Positions 40,201 to 45,159 are shown, counted from the first letter of the stretch. The stretch: 64,000 bases of DNA from Timema cristinae (GCA_039000515.1 JBCFYV010000100.1:50930587-50994586); one strand, 5' to 3'. A program made the numbers and translations. Notes: generated from the letters alone by a model not told the origin.

Positions 40201-41827
40201 GTGCCATTTTTCCATTGAATATATAAAAATGTCAATTTTAAAGAACAAATGGTGTCTAGATCGCCTAACGTAAAAACACTTAGAATTTTTGAGAGAAAAC
40301 GGCTTTTTTTTTTTTACCAATACAACAATAACATTATACATGTTTGATTCCACCCAATATTTTACTAACCATTATAATACCACACTATAATGGATTCATG
40401 CTTGAAGATTTCTGTGGTTATTTCTTCATTTTTTTAGGTTATCACAAGAAAAATCGCCAAACTGTTATTTATAAAGCGATTTCTTAGCCTGTTTTATCAT
40501 TTTTTATCTGTGTATAGTGTTCTATATAACAAAGGTGGAATGTTCTTGTTAAATAATACACTCTTATCTTCTGTCGGGTAACATCAGAACTAGCACAAAT
40601 CTGTAAAGCTGATCACATTGGTTCGTGACACTTTTAACAGTGGAAGGTGGAGGCAATCAGATTGGCTCATGGCATTTTTAATGTTTGAAGGTGGAGGCAA
40701 TCAGATCAGCTCGTGGCACTTGTGGAAGGTGGAGGCAATCAGATTGGCTTGTGACACTTTTAACAGTGGAAGGTGGAGGCAATCAGATTGGCTTGTAACA
40801 CTTTTAACAGTGGAAGGTGGAGGCAATCAGATTGGTCATGGCATTTTTAATGTTTGAAGTGGAGGCAATCAGATCAGCTCGTGGCACTTGTGGAAGTGGA
40901 GGCAATCAATTGGCTTGTGACACTTTTTAACAGTGAAGGTGAGGCAATCAGATTGGCTTGTAACACTTTTAACAGTGGAAGGTGGAGCAATCAATCAGCT
41001 CGTGGCACTTGTGAAGGTGGAGGCAATCAGATTGGCTTGTGACACTTTTAACAGTGGAAGGTGGAGGCAATCAGATTGGCTCATGGCATTTTTAATGTTT
41101 GAAGGTGGAGGCAATCAGATCGGCTCGTGGCACTTGTGGAAGGTGGAGGCAATCAGATTGGCTCGTGGCACTTTTAACAGGTGAAGGTGGATGCAATCAG
41201 ATCGGCTCGTGGCACTTGTGGAAGGTGGAGGCAATCAGATTGGCTGTGGCACTTTTAACAGGTGAAGGTGGAGGCAATCAGATTGGCTCGTGGCACTTGT
41301 GGAAGGTGGAGGCAATCAGATTGGCTTGTGGCACTTGTGGAAGGTGGAGGCAATCAGATCGGCTCGTGGCACTTGTGGGAAGGTGGAGGCAATCAGATTG
41401 GCTCGTGGCACTTTTAAGGTGAAGGTGGAGGCAATCAGATTGGCTTGTGGCACTTGTGGAAGGTGGAGGCAATCAGATCGGCTCGTGGCACTTGTGGAAG
41501 GTGGAGGCAATCAGATTGGCTGTAGCATTTTTAACAGTGGAAGGTGGAGGCAATCAGATCGGCTCGTGGCACTTTTAACGGTGGAAGGTGGAGATGAACA
41601 AGTCGGCTCATGGCACAAAAAGGTTTAACTATGCTTGATCCCCACTGTTTCAGGAACGTGTTTACAATGTACATGAAGACAAACAAGCCAACAGTCCTGA
41701 GGTAATGTCGTTGATTCCTGTAGCGATGACACCCAGCACGATAGACGGCCCGACGCCCGAGCGCGTAGCTACTCCCCCTCCCACCCCACCTCAGAGGTTA
41801 GACAGCATCAGCCTCAAAGCTGGGTGA
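7121..41827 (+). CDS. LRP4: LRP4-type LDL receptor-related protein, 26 exons, 5' end missing
   Basis: Single-pass membrane receptor of the LDL-receptor family; LRP4 is known as a Wnt/BMP-signalling modulator and, in vertebrates, the agrin co-receptor at the neuromuscular synapse. Visible order: five LDLa modules (exons 1-5), EGF (exon 5), calcium-binding EGF (exon 6), propeller 1 (exons 7-10), EGF (11), propeller 2 (12-15), EGF (16), propeller 3 (17-20), EGF (21), propeller 4 (21-24), EGF (24), acidic stalk, transmembrane helix and NPNY tail (25-26). Four propellers behind an LDLa cluster, with a short tail and no membrane-proximal LDLa block, fit LRP4; LRP5/6 (arrow) has its LDLa modules next to the membrane. 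About 1,720 codons are seen, so roughly 190 residues (signal peptide, about three LDLa) are missing. Introns use GT-AG and phases match throughout except exon 3 to 4. Exons 4, 10, 13, 14 and 21 carry small indels, probably assembly errors. Confidence 0.93.
7320..8630. repeat. 29-bp minisatellite, about 45 copies
   Basis: Unit is near gataaatgtcgacgtttcct plus tgagatttt. Many copies contain the perfect 12-bp palindrome aacgtcgacgtt with three CpG sites; others have TG or CA at those positions. It lies in the intron between exons 1 and 2 and stops about 60 bases before the exon 2 acceptor. Confidence 0.95.
8689..8848 (+). CDS. LRP4: LRP4 exon 2: LDLa module plus start of the next
   Basis: Acceptor gaccttacag, donor gtcagg; phase 1 in, 2 out. 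Joining exon 1 gives a glutamate codon. It encodes a full LDLa (first motif GEFQC, end [10 protein letters not shown]), then begins the next module at GGSCASTEF. The acceptor lies only about 60 bases after the 29-bp minisatellite array. Confidence 0.9.
9895..10270. mobile_element. Long inverted repeat (fold-back element)
   Basis: Arms of about 185 bases face each other across a short spacer near 10088-10095: gcatttggtgacaaact on the left, agtttgtcaccaaatgc on the right. Similarity runs outward to gctagtgagcgcaagttta and its complement. A partial relative lies at 16795-16910. Confidence 0.85.
10595..10735. mobile_element. hAT-like terminal fragment
   Basis: Contains gtgtttcccaaactttcgcc, typical of hAT transposon ends. 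No matching second end was found. Confidence 0.4.
10740..10952 (+). mobile_element. SINE family A copy 2, tail truncated
   Basis: Head gtggccgcatggtgtaaggt and a diverged B-box, then ctctccctccatgcatatac. It ends at taattaatacacataac, where a SINE B begins directly. Confidence 0.75.
10953..11250 (+). mobile_element. SINE family B copy 2
   Basis: Complete: tggcggtctaggggtaaggt, B-box ggttcaatcc, the body, and the shared tail with an AAC/AAT-rich end. It abuts and probably truncates the SINE A copy. Confidence 0.85.
11545..12165 (-). mobile_element. Probable non-LTR retrotransposon 3' coding relic, minus strand
   Basis: Pyrimidine-rich plus strand typical of antisense LINE C-terminal coding found elsewhere here. 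No frame is intact. Confidence 0.4.
12318..12467 (+). CDS. LRP4: LRP4 exon 3: end of one LDLa, start of the next
   Basis: Acceptor ggcccag behind a T-rich tract, donor gtaagt; phase 2 in, 2 out. It completes the module begun in exon 2 (CISDRWRC, then [10 protein letters not shown]) and starts the next ([16 protein letters not shown]). The outgoing phase does not match exon 4 as sequenced. Confidence 0.9.
12485..12600. repeat. Short tandem duplication around gaacattctgtttgg
   Basis: The phrase cattctgtttgggtcattgt recurs two to three times with small changes just after the exon 3 donor. Confidence 0.7.
12899..13091 (+). CDS. LRP4: LRP4 exon 4: LDLa end and fifth LDLa start; one base short at its 5' edge
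   Basis: Encodes [11 protein letters not shown], completing the LDLa started in exon 3, then CEENQFRC and [12 protein letters not shown] of the next. The donor is gtgagg, phase 1 out. The only nearby AG acceptor (12897-12898) makes the exon start in phase 0, while exon 3 ends in phase 2. The module spacing would be normal with exactly one more base, most simply one A lost from the AAAA run at 12899. A stop (tga at 12884) rules out an upstream extension in frame. Confidence 0.8.
13106..13196. mobile_element. Partial MITE of the tacagtcca family
   Basis: Two imperfect copies of the terminal motif tccagttttcataagaaggg in direct order, right after the exon 4 donor. Confidence 0.55.
13203..13448 (-). 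mobile_element. SINE family A copy 3 (minus strand)
   Basis: Reverse complement shows cccgcttcggtggtcacatg, a B-box gttcaatcc and body. The tail lies at the left end (ttagcaccccatctcactat). Confidence 0.8.
13597..13729 (+). CDS. LRP4: LRP4 exon 5: end of fifth LDLa and an EGF module
   Basis: Acceptor tttcttcag, donor gtaagt; phase 1 in, 2 out. It ends the LDLa with DERNC, then encodes an EGF-type module ([20 protein letters not shown]). This is the usual step from LDLa cluster to EGF pair in this family. Confidence 0.88.
14090..14250 (+). mobile_element. SINE family C copy (third tRNA-like head)
   Basis: Head ttagttaagttggtaacatg, then aaaggtcctgggtttgattt and ccggcattgtc: a tRNA-like layout distinct from families A and B. 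Related copies lie near 25540, 31150, 31450, 38655 and 45770. Confidence 0.6.
14462..14648 (+). CDS. LRP4: LRP4 exon 6: calcium-binding EGF and entry to propeller 1
   Basis: Acceptor ctatttccag, donor gtaagt; phase 2 in, 0 out. It encodes DIDEC, the calcium-binding EGF signature, then [12 protein letters not shown] and GYVL. It ends with [11 protein letters not shown], the typical first strand of an LRP beta-propeller. Confidence 0.92.
15436..15600. mobile_element. MITE with ends tacagtccaa / ttggactgta type
   Basis: Left end tacagtccaattttaaaaac, right end tatgaaaactggactgtac, inverted to each other over about 20 bases, including cttatctgacggct inside. About 165 bases; it sits just before exon 7. 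Confidence 0.7.
15691..15844 (+). CDS. LRP4: LRP4 exon 7: propeller 1, first YWTD blade
   Basis: Acceptor tttgtcgcag, donor gtaagt; phase 0 in, 1 out. It encodes [19 protein letters not shown], the classical first YWTD repeat. A 160-bp inverted-repeat element ends about 90 bases upstream. Confidence 0.92.
16095..16324. mobile_element. MITE ending 14 bases before exon 8
   Basis: Left end cagggtgtctacc and right end gtagacaccatgg are inverted repeats. The interior has cctggaaaacggg and gtcgggaatttcttg. Right next to the exon 8 acceptor. Confidence 0.7.
16338..16547 (+). CDS. LRP4: LRP4 exon 8: propeller 1, blades 2-3
   Basis: Phase 1 in, 1 out; donor gtaagt. It encodes [18 protein letters not shown], then [11 protein letters not shown], then FWTDWG. 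The acceptor atcgcag has almost no pyrimidine tract because a small inverted-repeat element ends about 14 bases before the exon. Confidence 0.92.
16717..16910. mobile_element. Fragments of two fold-back elements
   Basis: 16717-16790 resembles the tacagtcca MITE (ttccaatcttcataaggaga, cttatcagacaac). 16795-16910 matches the long inverted repeat at 9895-10270 (cccatgacagatat, actgttgagatgttgagatt). Confidence 0.55.
17057..17238 (+). CDS. LRP4: LRP4 exon 9: propeller 1, blades 3-4
   Basis: Acceptor tttttttttag, donor gtaaaa; phase 1 in, 0 out. It encodes [22 protein letters not shown] and [10 protein letters not shown]. The outgoing phase 0 does not fit exon 11 directly (phase 2 in), so an exon carrying the last blade must lie between them. 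Confidence 0.92.
17552..17810. mobile_element. MITE-like remnant (cagggaaatttt type)
   Basis: Contains ccctggaaaattcagaaaat and agtcagggaaattttaaaaa, like the elements at 2351 and 16095. Ends are not clear. Confidence 0.4.
17835..17875 (+). repeat. SINE tail fragment
   Basis: gtataaccccaatgggtagt aag-type tail only, ending cggtgctaaa. Confidence 0.6.
17953..17973. repeat. (TCA)n microsatellite
   Basis: Seven TCA/ATC units next to an antisense LINE relic; similar short runs occur at 11508 and 43989. Confidence 0.7.
18000..18340 (-). mobile_element. Non-LTR retrotransposon C-terminal coding relic
   Basis: On the minus strand the stretch encodes [18 protein letters not shown], matching the LRWFGHVxRM...PKKA tail of RTE/CR1-like reverse-transcriptase proteins. 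Broken elsewhere. It lies between LRP4 exons 9 and 10. Confidence 0.65.
18541..18679 (+). CDS. LRP4: LRP4 exon 10: last blade of propeller 1, frame broken at several places
   Basis: Found by position and content: the phases of exons 9 and 11 require an exon here. After the acceptor ctattttcag the three frames together spell the expected blade, with pieces like [23 protein letters not shown] and FPMD. No single frame holds them. Each break is explained by a run one base too short, for example gg for ggg, ccc for cccc, tt for ttt and ga for gaa. The exon start itself seems to have lost a G. The 3' end is uncertain; to join exon 11 it must end in phase 2 near 18679, and the donor there is not clear. 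It could be a decayed exon, but then propeller 1 would lack its closing blade. Confidence 0.6.
19093..19360 (+). mobile_element. SINE family A copy 4
   Basis: Head cccgcttcagtggctgcatg, diverged B-box, body, tail caatgggtagtagacttggt. Contains a (CT)n run near 19226-19250. It sits just before exon 11. Confidence 0.8.
19425..19559 (+). CDS. LRP4: LRP4 exon 11: EGF module after propeller 1
   Basis: Acceptor ctcactttcctag, donor gtaatg; phase 2 in, 2 out. It encodes [20 protein letters not shown] and CVCPMGLKL, the usual linker-EGF that follows each LRP propeller. Confidence 0.9.
20144..20397 (+). CDS. LRP4: LRP4 exon 12: propeller 2, first blades, with unusual FWRL
   Basis: Acceptor atggctgcag, donor gtatat; phase 2 in, 1 out. 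It finishes the EGF ([19 protein letters not shown]) and starts propeller 2. At the first YWTD position it reads FWRL rather than FWTD, although [13 protein letters not shown] follows normally. This may be a real variant or paired sequencing errors. Confidence 0.88.
20455..20560. repeat. Short tandem duplication
   Basis: Two copies of a roughly 55-base unit around tgaaagaaagatggctactg and caaaatatcaa, just after exon 12. Confidence 0.65.
20791..20951 (+). CDS. LRP4: LRP4 exon 13: propeller 2 blade, one base missing near 20845
   Basis: Acceptor aaacttacag, donor gtaaac; phase 1 in, 1 out if one base is restored. The first frame reads [14 protein letters not shown]. After ga at 20844-20845 the reading must shift to continue [16 protein letters not shown] and [16 protein letters not shown]. 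The missing base falls in the D of the YWTD motif. Read as is, the frame hits a stop within the exon. Confidence 0.85.
22137..22388 (-). mobile_element. SINE family A copy 5 (minus strand)
   Basis: Reverse complement shows acccacttcagtggccaccg, B-box gttcgaatc, tcggtcgggtgt-type segment and tail. In the long intron 20952-26106. Confidence 0.8.
22985..23985. mobile_element. Dispersed repeat D copy, split by a second insertion
   Basis: Left part 22985-23105 (gtccactattttaaaaatct) and right part 23690-23985 (agttaagtgataaattactg; ends aaggtcccatcccta) belong together. About 580 bases between them (23107-23680) look like another insertion beginning ggtatgtgcgaaaac. Confidence 0.5.
25295..25490 (-). 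mobile_element. SINE family A copy 6 (minus strand, tail lost)
   Basis: Reverse complement begins cctgctcaggtggtcacatg and has the SINE A body; B-box degenerate. A GA run lies at 25348-25358. Confidence 0.75.
25535..25745. mobile_element. SINE family C copies, facing
   Basis: 25545-25625 reads in reverse as tRNA-like SINE C (cgagtatcgaactcaggacc, tttggctttgagtgc). 25640-25745 carries ggttcgattcccgtgtcaag in forward direction. Confidence 0.55.
25785..26020 (+). mobile_element. Dispersed repeat D copy
   Basis: Shares cattcagttaagtgttgaat, tggtctggggtctggttgt and gatgaaccaccagttaacag with copies at 22985, 26975, 31680, 36256, 45160 and 53345. Confidence 0.6.
26107..26321 (+). CDS. LRP4: LRP4 exon 14: propeller 2 blades, one base missing near 26131-26137
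   Basis: Acceptor ctcttcag, donor gtgagc; phase 1 in, 1 out if one base is restored. It opens with [10 protein letters not shown], then needs one extra base in the GGGGGAA run to continue [34 protein letters not shown] and [11 protein letters not shown]. It follows the longest intron of the gene (20952-26106). Confidence 0.87.
26429..26641. mobile_element. MITE of the tacagtcca family
   Basis: Left tactgcccaattttaataag and right ggaaattggactgta are inverted, with aagagtcttttag and cagataaggttcttac inside. About 213 bases, just after exon 14. Confidence 0.65.
26975..27545 (+). mobile_element. Dispersed repeat D copy interrupted by a SINE
   Basis: Left half ends at catttatttaagtg, right half resumes at aatttaagttttaaattatt. 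SINE B copy 3 sits between, with atttaagt-type direct repeats at both edges. Confidence 0.65.
27131..27412 (+). mobile_element. SINE family B copy 3
   Basis: Complete head, body and tail (cgaacgggtagtaagacgcg, then TAA repeats). Inserted in repeat D, so it is younger than that element. Confidence 0.88.
27565..27806 (-). mobile_element. SINE family A copy 7 (minus strand)
   Basis: Reverse complement shows the SINE A head in diverged form and the tail at the left edge (accaccgcttcttacgacct). It ends about 35 bases before the exon 15 acceptor. Confidence 0.7.
27841..27964 (+). CDS. LRP4: LRP4 exon 15: closing blade of propeller 2
   Basis: Acceptor tgtattttag, donor gtgaga; phase 1 in, 2 out. 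It encodes [20 protein letters not shown] and [12 protein letters not shown]. The same blade of propeller 1 is the damaged exon 10, so this exon is the best internal template for it. Confidence 0.92.
28871..29042 (+). CDS. LRP4: LRP4 exon 16: EGF after propeller 2
   Basis: Acceptor tttccattacag, donor gttagt; phase 2 in, 0 out. It encodes [14 protein letters not shown], then [12 protein letters not shown] and CACPIGIKL. The spacing between the fourth and fifth cysteines is long ([13 protein letters not shown]). Confidence 0.9.
29667..29829 (+). CDS. LRP4: LRP4 exon 17: entry to propeller 3
   Basis: Acceptor attacag, donor gtctgt (weak); phase 0 in, 1 out. It encodes the last EGF cysteine, then [17 protein letters not shown] and [14 protein letters not shown], the opening strands of propeller 3. 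Confidence 0.9.
30061..30396. mobile_element. hAT-like MITE
   Basis: Left end tgctgcttcccaaagtatga, right end gaaagtttgagaaacactgc; inverted, they resemble the cagtgtttcccaaact ends of hAT elements. No transposase inside. Confidence 0.55.
30430..30700 (-). mobile_element. Non-LTR retrotransposon C-terminal relic
   Basis: Minus strand encodes [18 protein letters not shown], recalling the RRKLNWIGHILRRN tail of CR1/jockey-like proteins. A second LINE type compared with the 18000 and 44270 relics. Confidence 0.5.
30822..30955 (+). CDS. LRP4: LRP4 exon 18: propeller 3, first YWTD
   Basis: Acceptor gatgtttatag, donor gtaaca; phase 1 in, 0 out. It encodes [16 protein letters not shown], then [16 protein letters not shown]. 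Confidence 0.9.
31148..31330 (-). mobile_element. SINE family C copy (minus strand)
   Basis: Reverse complement holds caaaagtcccgggttcgaat, the tRNA-like B-box, followed by the common gtgtccagttgtc tail side. Confidence 0.6.
31448..31560 (+). mobile_element. SINE family C fragment (plus strand)
   Basis: tRNA-like: ttatagctcactagttagag, then gtcccagattgtattctcat and aggtgtcattttcg. Confidence 0.5.
31680..31955 (+). mobile_element. Dispersed repeat D copy
   Basis: Same phrases as the other copies (acattcagtcaagtgataca, tggtcttgggtctggttgtg), ending gattgaagggtccctcctta. It ends about 65 bases before exon 19. Confidence 0.6.
32020..32213 (+). CDS. LRP4: LRP4 exon 19: propeller 3, middle blades
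   Basis: Acceptor ttctctgttgcag, donor gtagac; phase 0 in, 2 out. The exon starts right at a YWTD motif ([18 protein letters not shown]), then [20 protein letters not shown] and [11 protein letters not shown]. Confidence 0.92.
33296..33599 (+). CDS. LRP4: LRP4 exon 20: propeller 3, last two blades
   Basis: Acceptor tttatttccag, donor gtaaga; phase 2 in, 0 out. It encodes [38 protein letters not shown] and GLMDIRSVQ. In propellers 1 and 2 the equivalent region is split over two exons; here it is one. Confidence 0.93.
34951..35268 (+). CDS. LRP4: LRP4 exon 21: EGF and start of propeller 4, one surplus base near 35047
   Basis: Acceptor ccaactgcag, donor gtatga; phase 0 in, 2 out with one base removed. 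It reads [18 protein letters not shown] and YSCACP. Then one base must be dropped (or two added) in the CCGAACC stretch to continue [28 protein letters not shown] and [20 protein letters not shown]. Without that change the frame stops within about six codons. This is the only lesion that looks like an insertion. Confidence 0.86.
35298..35390 (+). mobile_element. SINE family A head fragment
   Basis: cccgcctcggtagcctcatg then ctctctcaatagactagact; body and tail absent. About 30 bases after the exon 21 donor. Confidence 0.65.
35640..35983 (+). repeat. Tandem copies of a 3' splice-site sequence before exon 22
   Basis: Short units alternate, each ending in a pyrimidine run plus cag: ttccttcag then cagtgt; ctccttcag or cattcag then gagtc; tttcctccag then gtgttta or gaatcta. 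The ttccttcag copy recurs with AG ending near 35648, 35738, 35856 and 35983; only the last is followed by the exon (gagtgtcgac). The rest look like decoy acceptors. Confidence 0.85.
35984..36205 (+). CDS. LRP4: LRP4 exon 22: propeller 4 blade
   Basis: Acceptor tttccttcag, donor gtattt (weak); phase 2 in, 2 out. It encodes [31 protein letters not shown] and [12 protein letters not shown]. Its acceptor is the last of a series of near-copies of the same 3' splice site (35640-35983). Confidence 0.92.
36256..36695. mobile_element. Dispersed repeat D copy with visible ends
   Basis: Starts agggcatgcgacccttgaat and ends gagggttacatccct, roughly inverted ends that suggest a hAT-type MITE. It contains a short internal tandem duplication near 36575-36620. 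Confidence 0.55.
36955..37198 (+). CDS. LRP4: LRP4 exon 23: propeller 4 blades
   Basis: Acceptor gtcaaacag behind a C-rich tract, donor gtaatt; phase 2 in, 0 out. It encodes [39 protein letters not shown] and [11 protein letters not shown], ending HPFGLTQ. Confidence 0.93.
37440..37570 (-). mobile_element. Non-LTR retrotransposon C-terminal relic
   Basis: Minus strand encodes YGHVMR, then [10 protein letters not shown], after an internal stop; the familiar WYGHVxR tail. Confidence 0.55.
37790..38048 (+). CDS. LRP4: LRP4 exon 24: last propeller blade and final EGF
   Basis: Acceptor ctgatgtcag, donor gtccgt; phase 0 in, 1 out. It encodes [31 protein letters not shown], then the [20 protein letters not shown] and [12 protein letters not shown]. 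Confidence 0.92.
38165..38325 (-). mobile_element. SINE family A copy 8 (minus strand, partial)
   Basis: Reverse complement has the SINE A head with gttcaaatcccagtcgggtg; the tail is missing. A second SINE A lies directly after it. Confidence 0.7.
38363..38602 (-). mobile_element. SINE family A copy 9 (minus strand)
   Basis: Near-complete: tail at left (ttagcaccacatcttactac), head at right (gaccatgcggccaccgaagt). Confidence 0.82.
38650..38930 (-). mobile_element. SINE family C copy (minus strand)
   Basis: Reverse complement shows aaagatctcgggttcaattc, then cgtatccaagtg; matches the family C head. Confidence 0.6.
39123..39589 (+). CDS. LRP4: LRP4 exon 25: acidic stalk, transmembrane helix, NPNY tail
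   Basis: Acceptor gctctttcag, donor gtaagg; phase 1 in, 0 out. The first half is an acidic, low-complexity extracellular stalk ([10 protein letters not shown]). A hydrophobic span of about 27 residues ([20 protein letters not shown] and onward, about 39346-39425) is followed by the stop-transfer run YRRRTRAKK. The cytoplasmic part carries FSNPNY (NPNY at 39488-39499), the NPxY-type endocytosis and adaptor-binding signal of LDL-receptor proteins. Confidence 0.93.
40614..41625. repeat. 38/44-bp minisatellite in the last LRP4 intron
   Basis: Core ggaggcaatcagattggctc is repeated about 25 times. Two unit types alternate: short ones with cacttgtggaaggt and long ones with cacttttaacagtggaaggt. It ends about 30 bases before the exon 26 acceptor. 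Units around 40854-40990 lack single bases in many runs. Confidence 0.95.
41654..41827 (+). CDS. LRP4: LRP4 exon 26: end of cytoplasmic tail, stop codon
   Basis: Acceptor cccactgtttcag; phase 0 in; 57 codons then tga at 41825-41827. It encodes [24 protein letters not shown] and the proline-rich [14 protein letters not shown], ending in SLKAG. The TPPPTPP run could bind SH3-type domains (inference). Vertebrate LRP4 tails end in a PDZ-binding motif; this one does not show an obvious one. Confidence 0.9.
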   Translation, partial: ERVYNVHEDKQANSPEVMSLIPVAMTPSTIDGPTPERVATPPPTPPQRLDSISLKAG

Positions 41828-44010
41828 AACGTTTATAAGAAGCCCATCGATTCGGTAACATTTACAACAAGCATAATGAGCCATCCATAACAAAACAAAA
41901 CAATTTTTATTAGGTAGGCCATGAATTAATGTTTGTAACATTGTCAGAAAAAAATAAAAATGTAACTAAATATAAAATACAAAATAATTTAACAAAAATA
42001 CATTCCCTTTTTATAAGTGCGTTCAAATATTATGTATAAATGGTTGTTAAATTGTTGGGAGGTAAAAAAAAACAAACAACCTAATTACCAGAATTAAAGA
42101 GATAAATCTTTTCGATTGGTATGACAAATGTCGCAAAAGAAATAGCAGATAGAAAGAGTCATCCATACTTAATGTAGCAGAAATAAGTATTAACCTATCA
42201 AATTGGTTGTAGACGGTTTGTTAGAATCAAATTGCGCTGATTATAACAATTGCGAAGACAAGAGATACACCTGGATTTATTTCCTTGAAATAGTTTGTTG
42301 CATACACATAATTATATATTTATTTATTTAATTTATATATTTATTTATTCTTTACATAGTCAAAATGATTGTTTCTACATGTTTGCTAACATAATTGCTA
42401 ACATCATTATTTTAAATAATTTTATTGATGTTTTAATCATATGAACTCATTAGCAATTTTGGATTTGGAGCAGTCAAAATTCAGCGAATATTGCCTCATA
42501 CGTCAATTTGATTTTGTAACCATAGTTTGTATTTATGAATAATAATTACACAAGTATCATTTAAAGTTACCCTAGTTTAATATTTAATTTTTCATAATGT
42601 ATATTGATAAGTTATATCGATCAAAATTTGCACCTAAAAATTAAATATATTTAATAATTGATTATGTCTTAAAACCTTAGATTTAGTTGACTATAACACC
42701 TTTTGTTAAAGAAAATGTTAAATATAACAATGAGCGCTCACAAATTAAAATGTTAGGTACTAATAAAAATTTGGTTTTATGATGTGACATTTCACAGGTA
42801 TTCATGTGGCATTTTTGCCTTTGCTTTGGGCACATGTAAGGTTGATTTGACGGATGTTTGGCGGCTTGACAACTAGGGAGAAGTTGTAGTAACAAACAAA
42901 TCACATGTTGCAGCCATGAATAATGAAGATAAGTCATTTGGAATCCAATTCAAAAGCAACACGATCTTTCTGGGTTATAGATTTGAAGAATATATAAAGA
43001 CCAATACTTATTTTGATTTGTCAAACAAAAATGCACATACAAGTATATATAAAAAATACTAATTTCATTTCATAACCATTTCAAGTTACCCATTTAATTT
43101 CTTAAATTGACTTATGTTTTAAGATTTTTACTCCTATTATATTTATCAATCAACAGTTAACTAAATAATAAAATGTATCTTTAATAAAATGATTTATTGG
43201 CTTTTAGACACAGTTTACTAAATAAAAACCTACATTTGTTATATTGTTTTTATTTTAAAAAACATTTATCAATGGAGTGGTTTGTTAAGACCTCGAGAAG
43301 GGCTGAAACGTTCTAATTTGAATATACTCTTATTTTATGTGAGGAATTTTACCCACCGTGAAATATGAATGACTGCACCACCGACTGAATTGAATTTAAA
43401 CTATCGGCAGTTTGCTTTCATTTATTTTTAGACACATATCATATCATGTCCTTAAGTTAGCAATAAGTACTTTTTTTTTTTCAATTTGTTCTTACATCAA
43501 CTAAGGGTCTCTGCTAGTCCCTGTCCTCTCCCCGGAGCCCATCCCCATAACCCTTTAATATTCATTCCTCTTTTATCTTCAAACACTCCAACCCCTGAAG
43601 TCCCTCCCTTTATCCCTCTAACCTCTTTCTTCCCTTTAATTTTTTTTACTAAACTCTTATCCACCCTTCTCTTATTTTAATTCCCCTCATGACCCCCCAC
43701 ACCCACTCCAACTATCAAGTTGCTATAGATCAATTTTTTTTAATGATCGTGGATCTTTTTTTTCTTCAAATTTTCTTCAGCGAATTTACTACAAATCTTA
43801 TTTAAGACTGTTAAAGCGAGTTTTGAATTATTTTTAATATGTCCAATTTTTTTTTGTTTGGAAATTCTTTGTACTATTTTTATTGACAATTTTTTTTGTT
43901 TTATACTGTAGCTACCTTGTTGGGGACATTCTATATTATTTTCATTGTTTTATACTATTGACTATCATATTTATTGAAGTATTGGTAATCATCATCATCA
44001 TCATAATCAT
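41828..44010. other. LRP4 3' flank, AT-rich, nothing recognised
   Basis: 3' untranslated region and flank with A- and T-rich runs and a pyrimidine-rich patch at 43485-43690 that resembles antisense LINE sequence but has no readable motif. Confidence 0.5.
41953..41958 (+). terminator. Candidate LRP4 polyadenylation signal
   Basis: First AATAAA after the stop codon, 126 bases downstream, in an A-rich 3' flank. Other A-rich hexamers follow, so the used site cannot be decided from sequence. Confidence 0.4.
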
Positions 44011-44014
44011 TGTT

Positions 44015-44245
44015 TCCAGACCCATTTCAGTGGTTGAATGGTCTAAGGCATCACTCTCCGTTAGACTGGCCTGCTGATGATCAGGAGAAATCCCGGTCGG
44101 GTGTACTGAGAGTGGTTTTTCCTGAATGCAAACACAAATGCAGGTAGATTACCTTTAAAATGCTTCCTTCCTCATCCATACCCCATTATAGTAATTATCA
44201 TATGTGTACATAACCTGAACAGGTAGTAAGACCGATAATTAGAAG
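44015..44245 (+). mobile_element. SINE family A copy 10
   Basis: Head cccatttcagtggttgaatg, body gtcgggtgtactgagagtgg, tail acctgaacaggtagtaagac. Confidence 0.75.
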
Positions 44246-44269
44246 AAAAAAAAAACGGTTTACAGCCTG

Positions 44270-44620
44270 TTGCGGGTCAGTCCTCCAGCTTCTTCTTTCC
44301 TTCCATCTATCTTCTATCCATTTTTCCTCATTTAATCGCTTCCATTCTTATTCTCTCACACAATTGCATCTTCCATCTCTTGGTCTCTCTTGTGGTATTT
44401 TTCTTACTTACTTCATCTCCATCATTCTCTTTGGTATTCTTTCCTTTTTCCATTCTCTTTACATGACCATACCATCTCTGTCTTGCCCCCACTCTTTCCC
44501 GGATAAATTAATTCCTAATCTTATTTATCCTCGCGGCAGCTAAAATACTCCTCAATAAACTTTATTCCCATGACATCCACTTTCCTTGTCTCTCTTACAT
44601 TCAATGTCTATATCGAAGTT
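44270..44620 (-). mobile_element. Non-LTR retrotransposon C-terminal coding relic, open for about 60 codons
   Basis: The minus strand reads RERVGARQRWYGHVKRMEKG and continues open to a stop near 44335. RWYGHVxRM is the hallmark end of RTE-like reverse-transcriptase proteins. The rest of the element is absent. Confidence 0.7.
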
Positions 44621-44937
44621 TTAATGATTAACTAAAAAAAAAAATACCGATAAACTTCAATAAATACATAAACACATTAAATTTGTTTGTATCATAATGA
44701 AAATGAAAGTTCATCAAGATCCAAAACAATGTATATAGTTTACCAAAAAAGAACAGTTGTTTCTGAACAAAATCAACAACATAAAGGATTACTAAAAAAA
44801 CAATCAAAAACTCAACTTGATCATCCTAAAAGTATTTTTAAAGCAACAATATGTTGGCAATGTATTTTCACGCTCTATGTCGTATTACGAAAGGAGAAGA
44901 TACATTAGATGGTAATAAATGGTCAGCAAATTTAAAC

Positions 44938-44982
44938 ACACACACATATATATATATATATCTCTCTCTCTCTCTCGTGTTG
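44938..44982. repeat. (CA)(TA)(TC) compound microsatellite
   Basis: Consecutive acacac, tatata and tctctc runs. Confidence 0.85.
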
Positions 44983-45159
44983 TTAAGAGTATGTTTCAGA
45001 AGTCACACTTTTCAAAATATGAGGTTGAAGGAACAAAAAAATAAGATTATATACACGTTAACACAATCAGGTCACATTTTAAAATACCATTCAATATCCG
45101 TTATATTTTGTAGATATGGGCAGCACTGACATTTATAACAACTCTAAACGATAAAAATA

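Noticed and set aside
40618..41628. Repetitive open frames with [22 protein letters not shown] units
   Set aside because: These are translations of the 38/44-bp minisatellite in an intron; frames break often and lack splice support.
7121..41827. Calling the whole LRP4 locus a pseudogene
   Set aside because: Twenty-one exons are intact with matching phases and conserved cysteines; the lesions are single-base and run-associated, so sequencing error is simpler.
44687..44908. Open frame of 73 codons rich in Q, K and S
   Set aside because: No splice signals, no motif, and it runs into a microsatellite; likely chance in AT-rich DNA.
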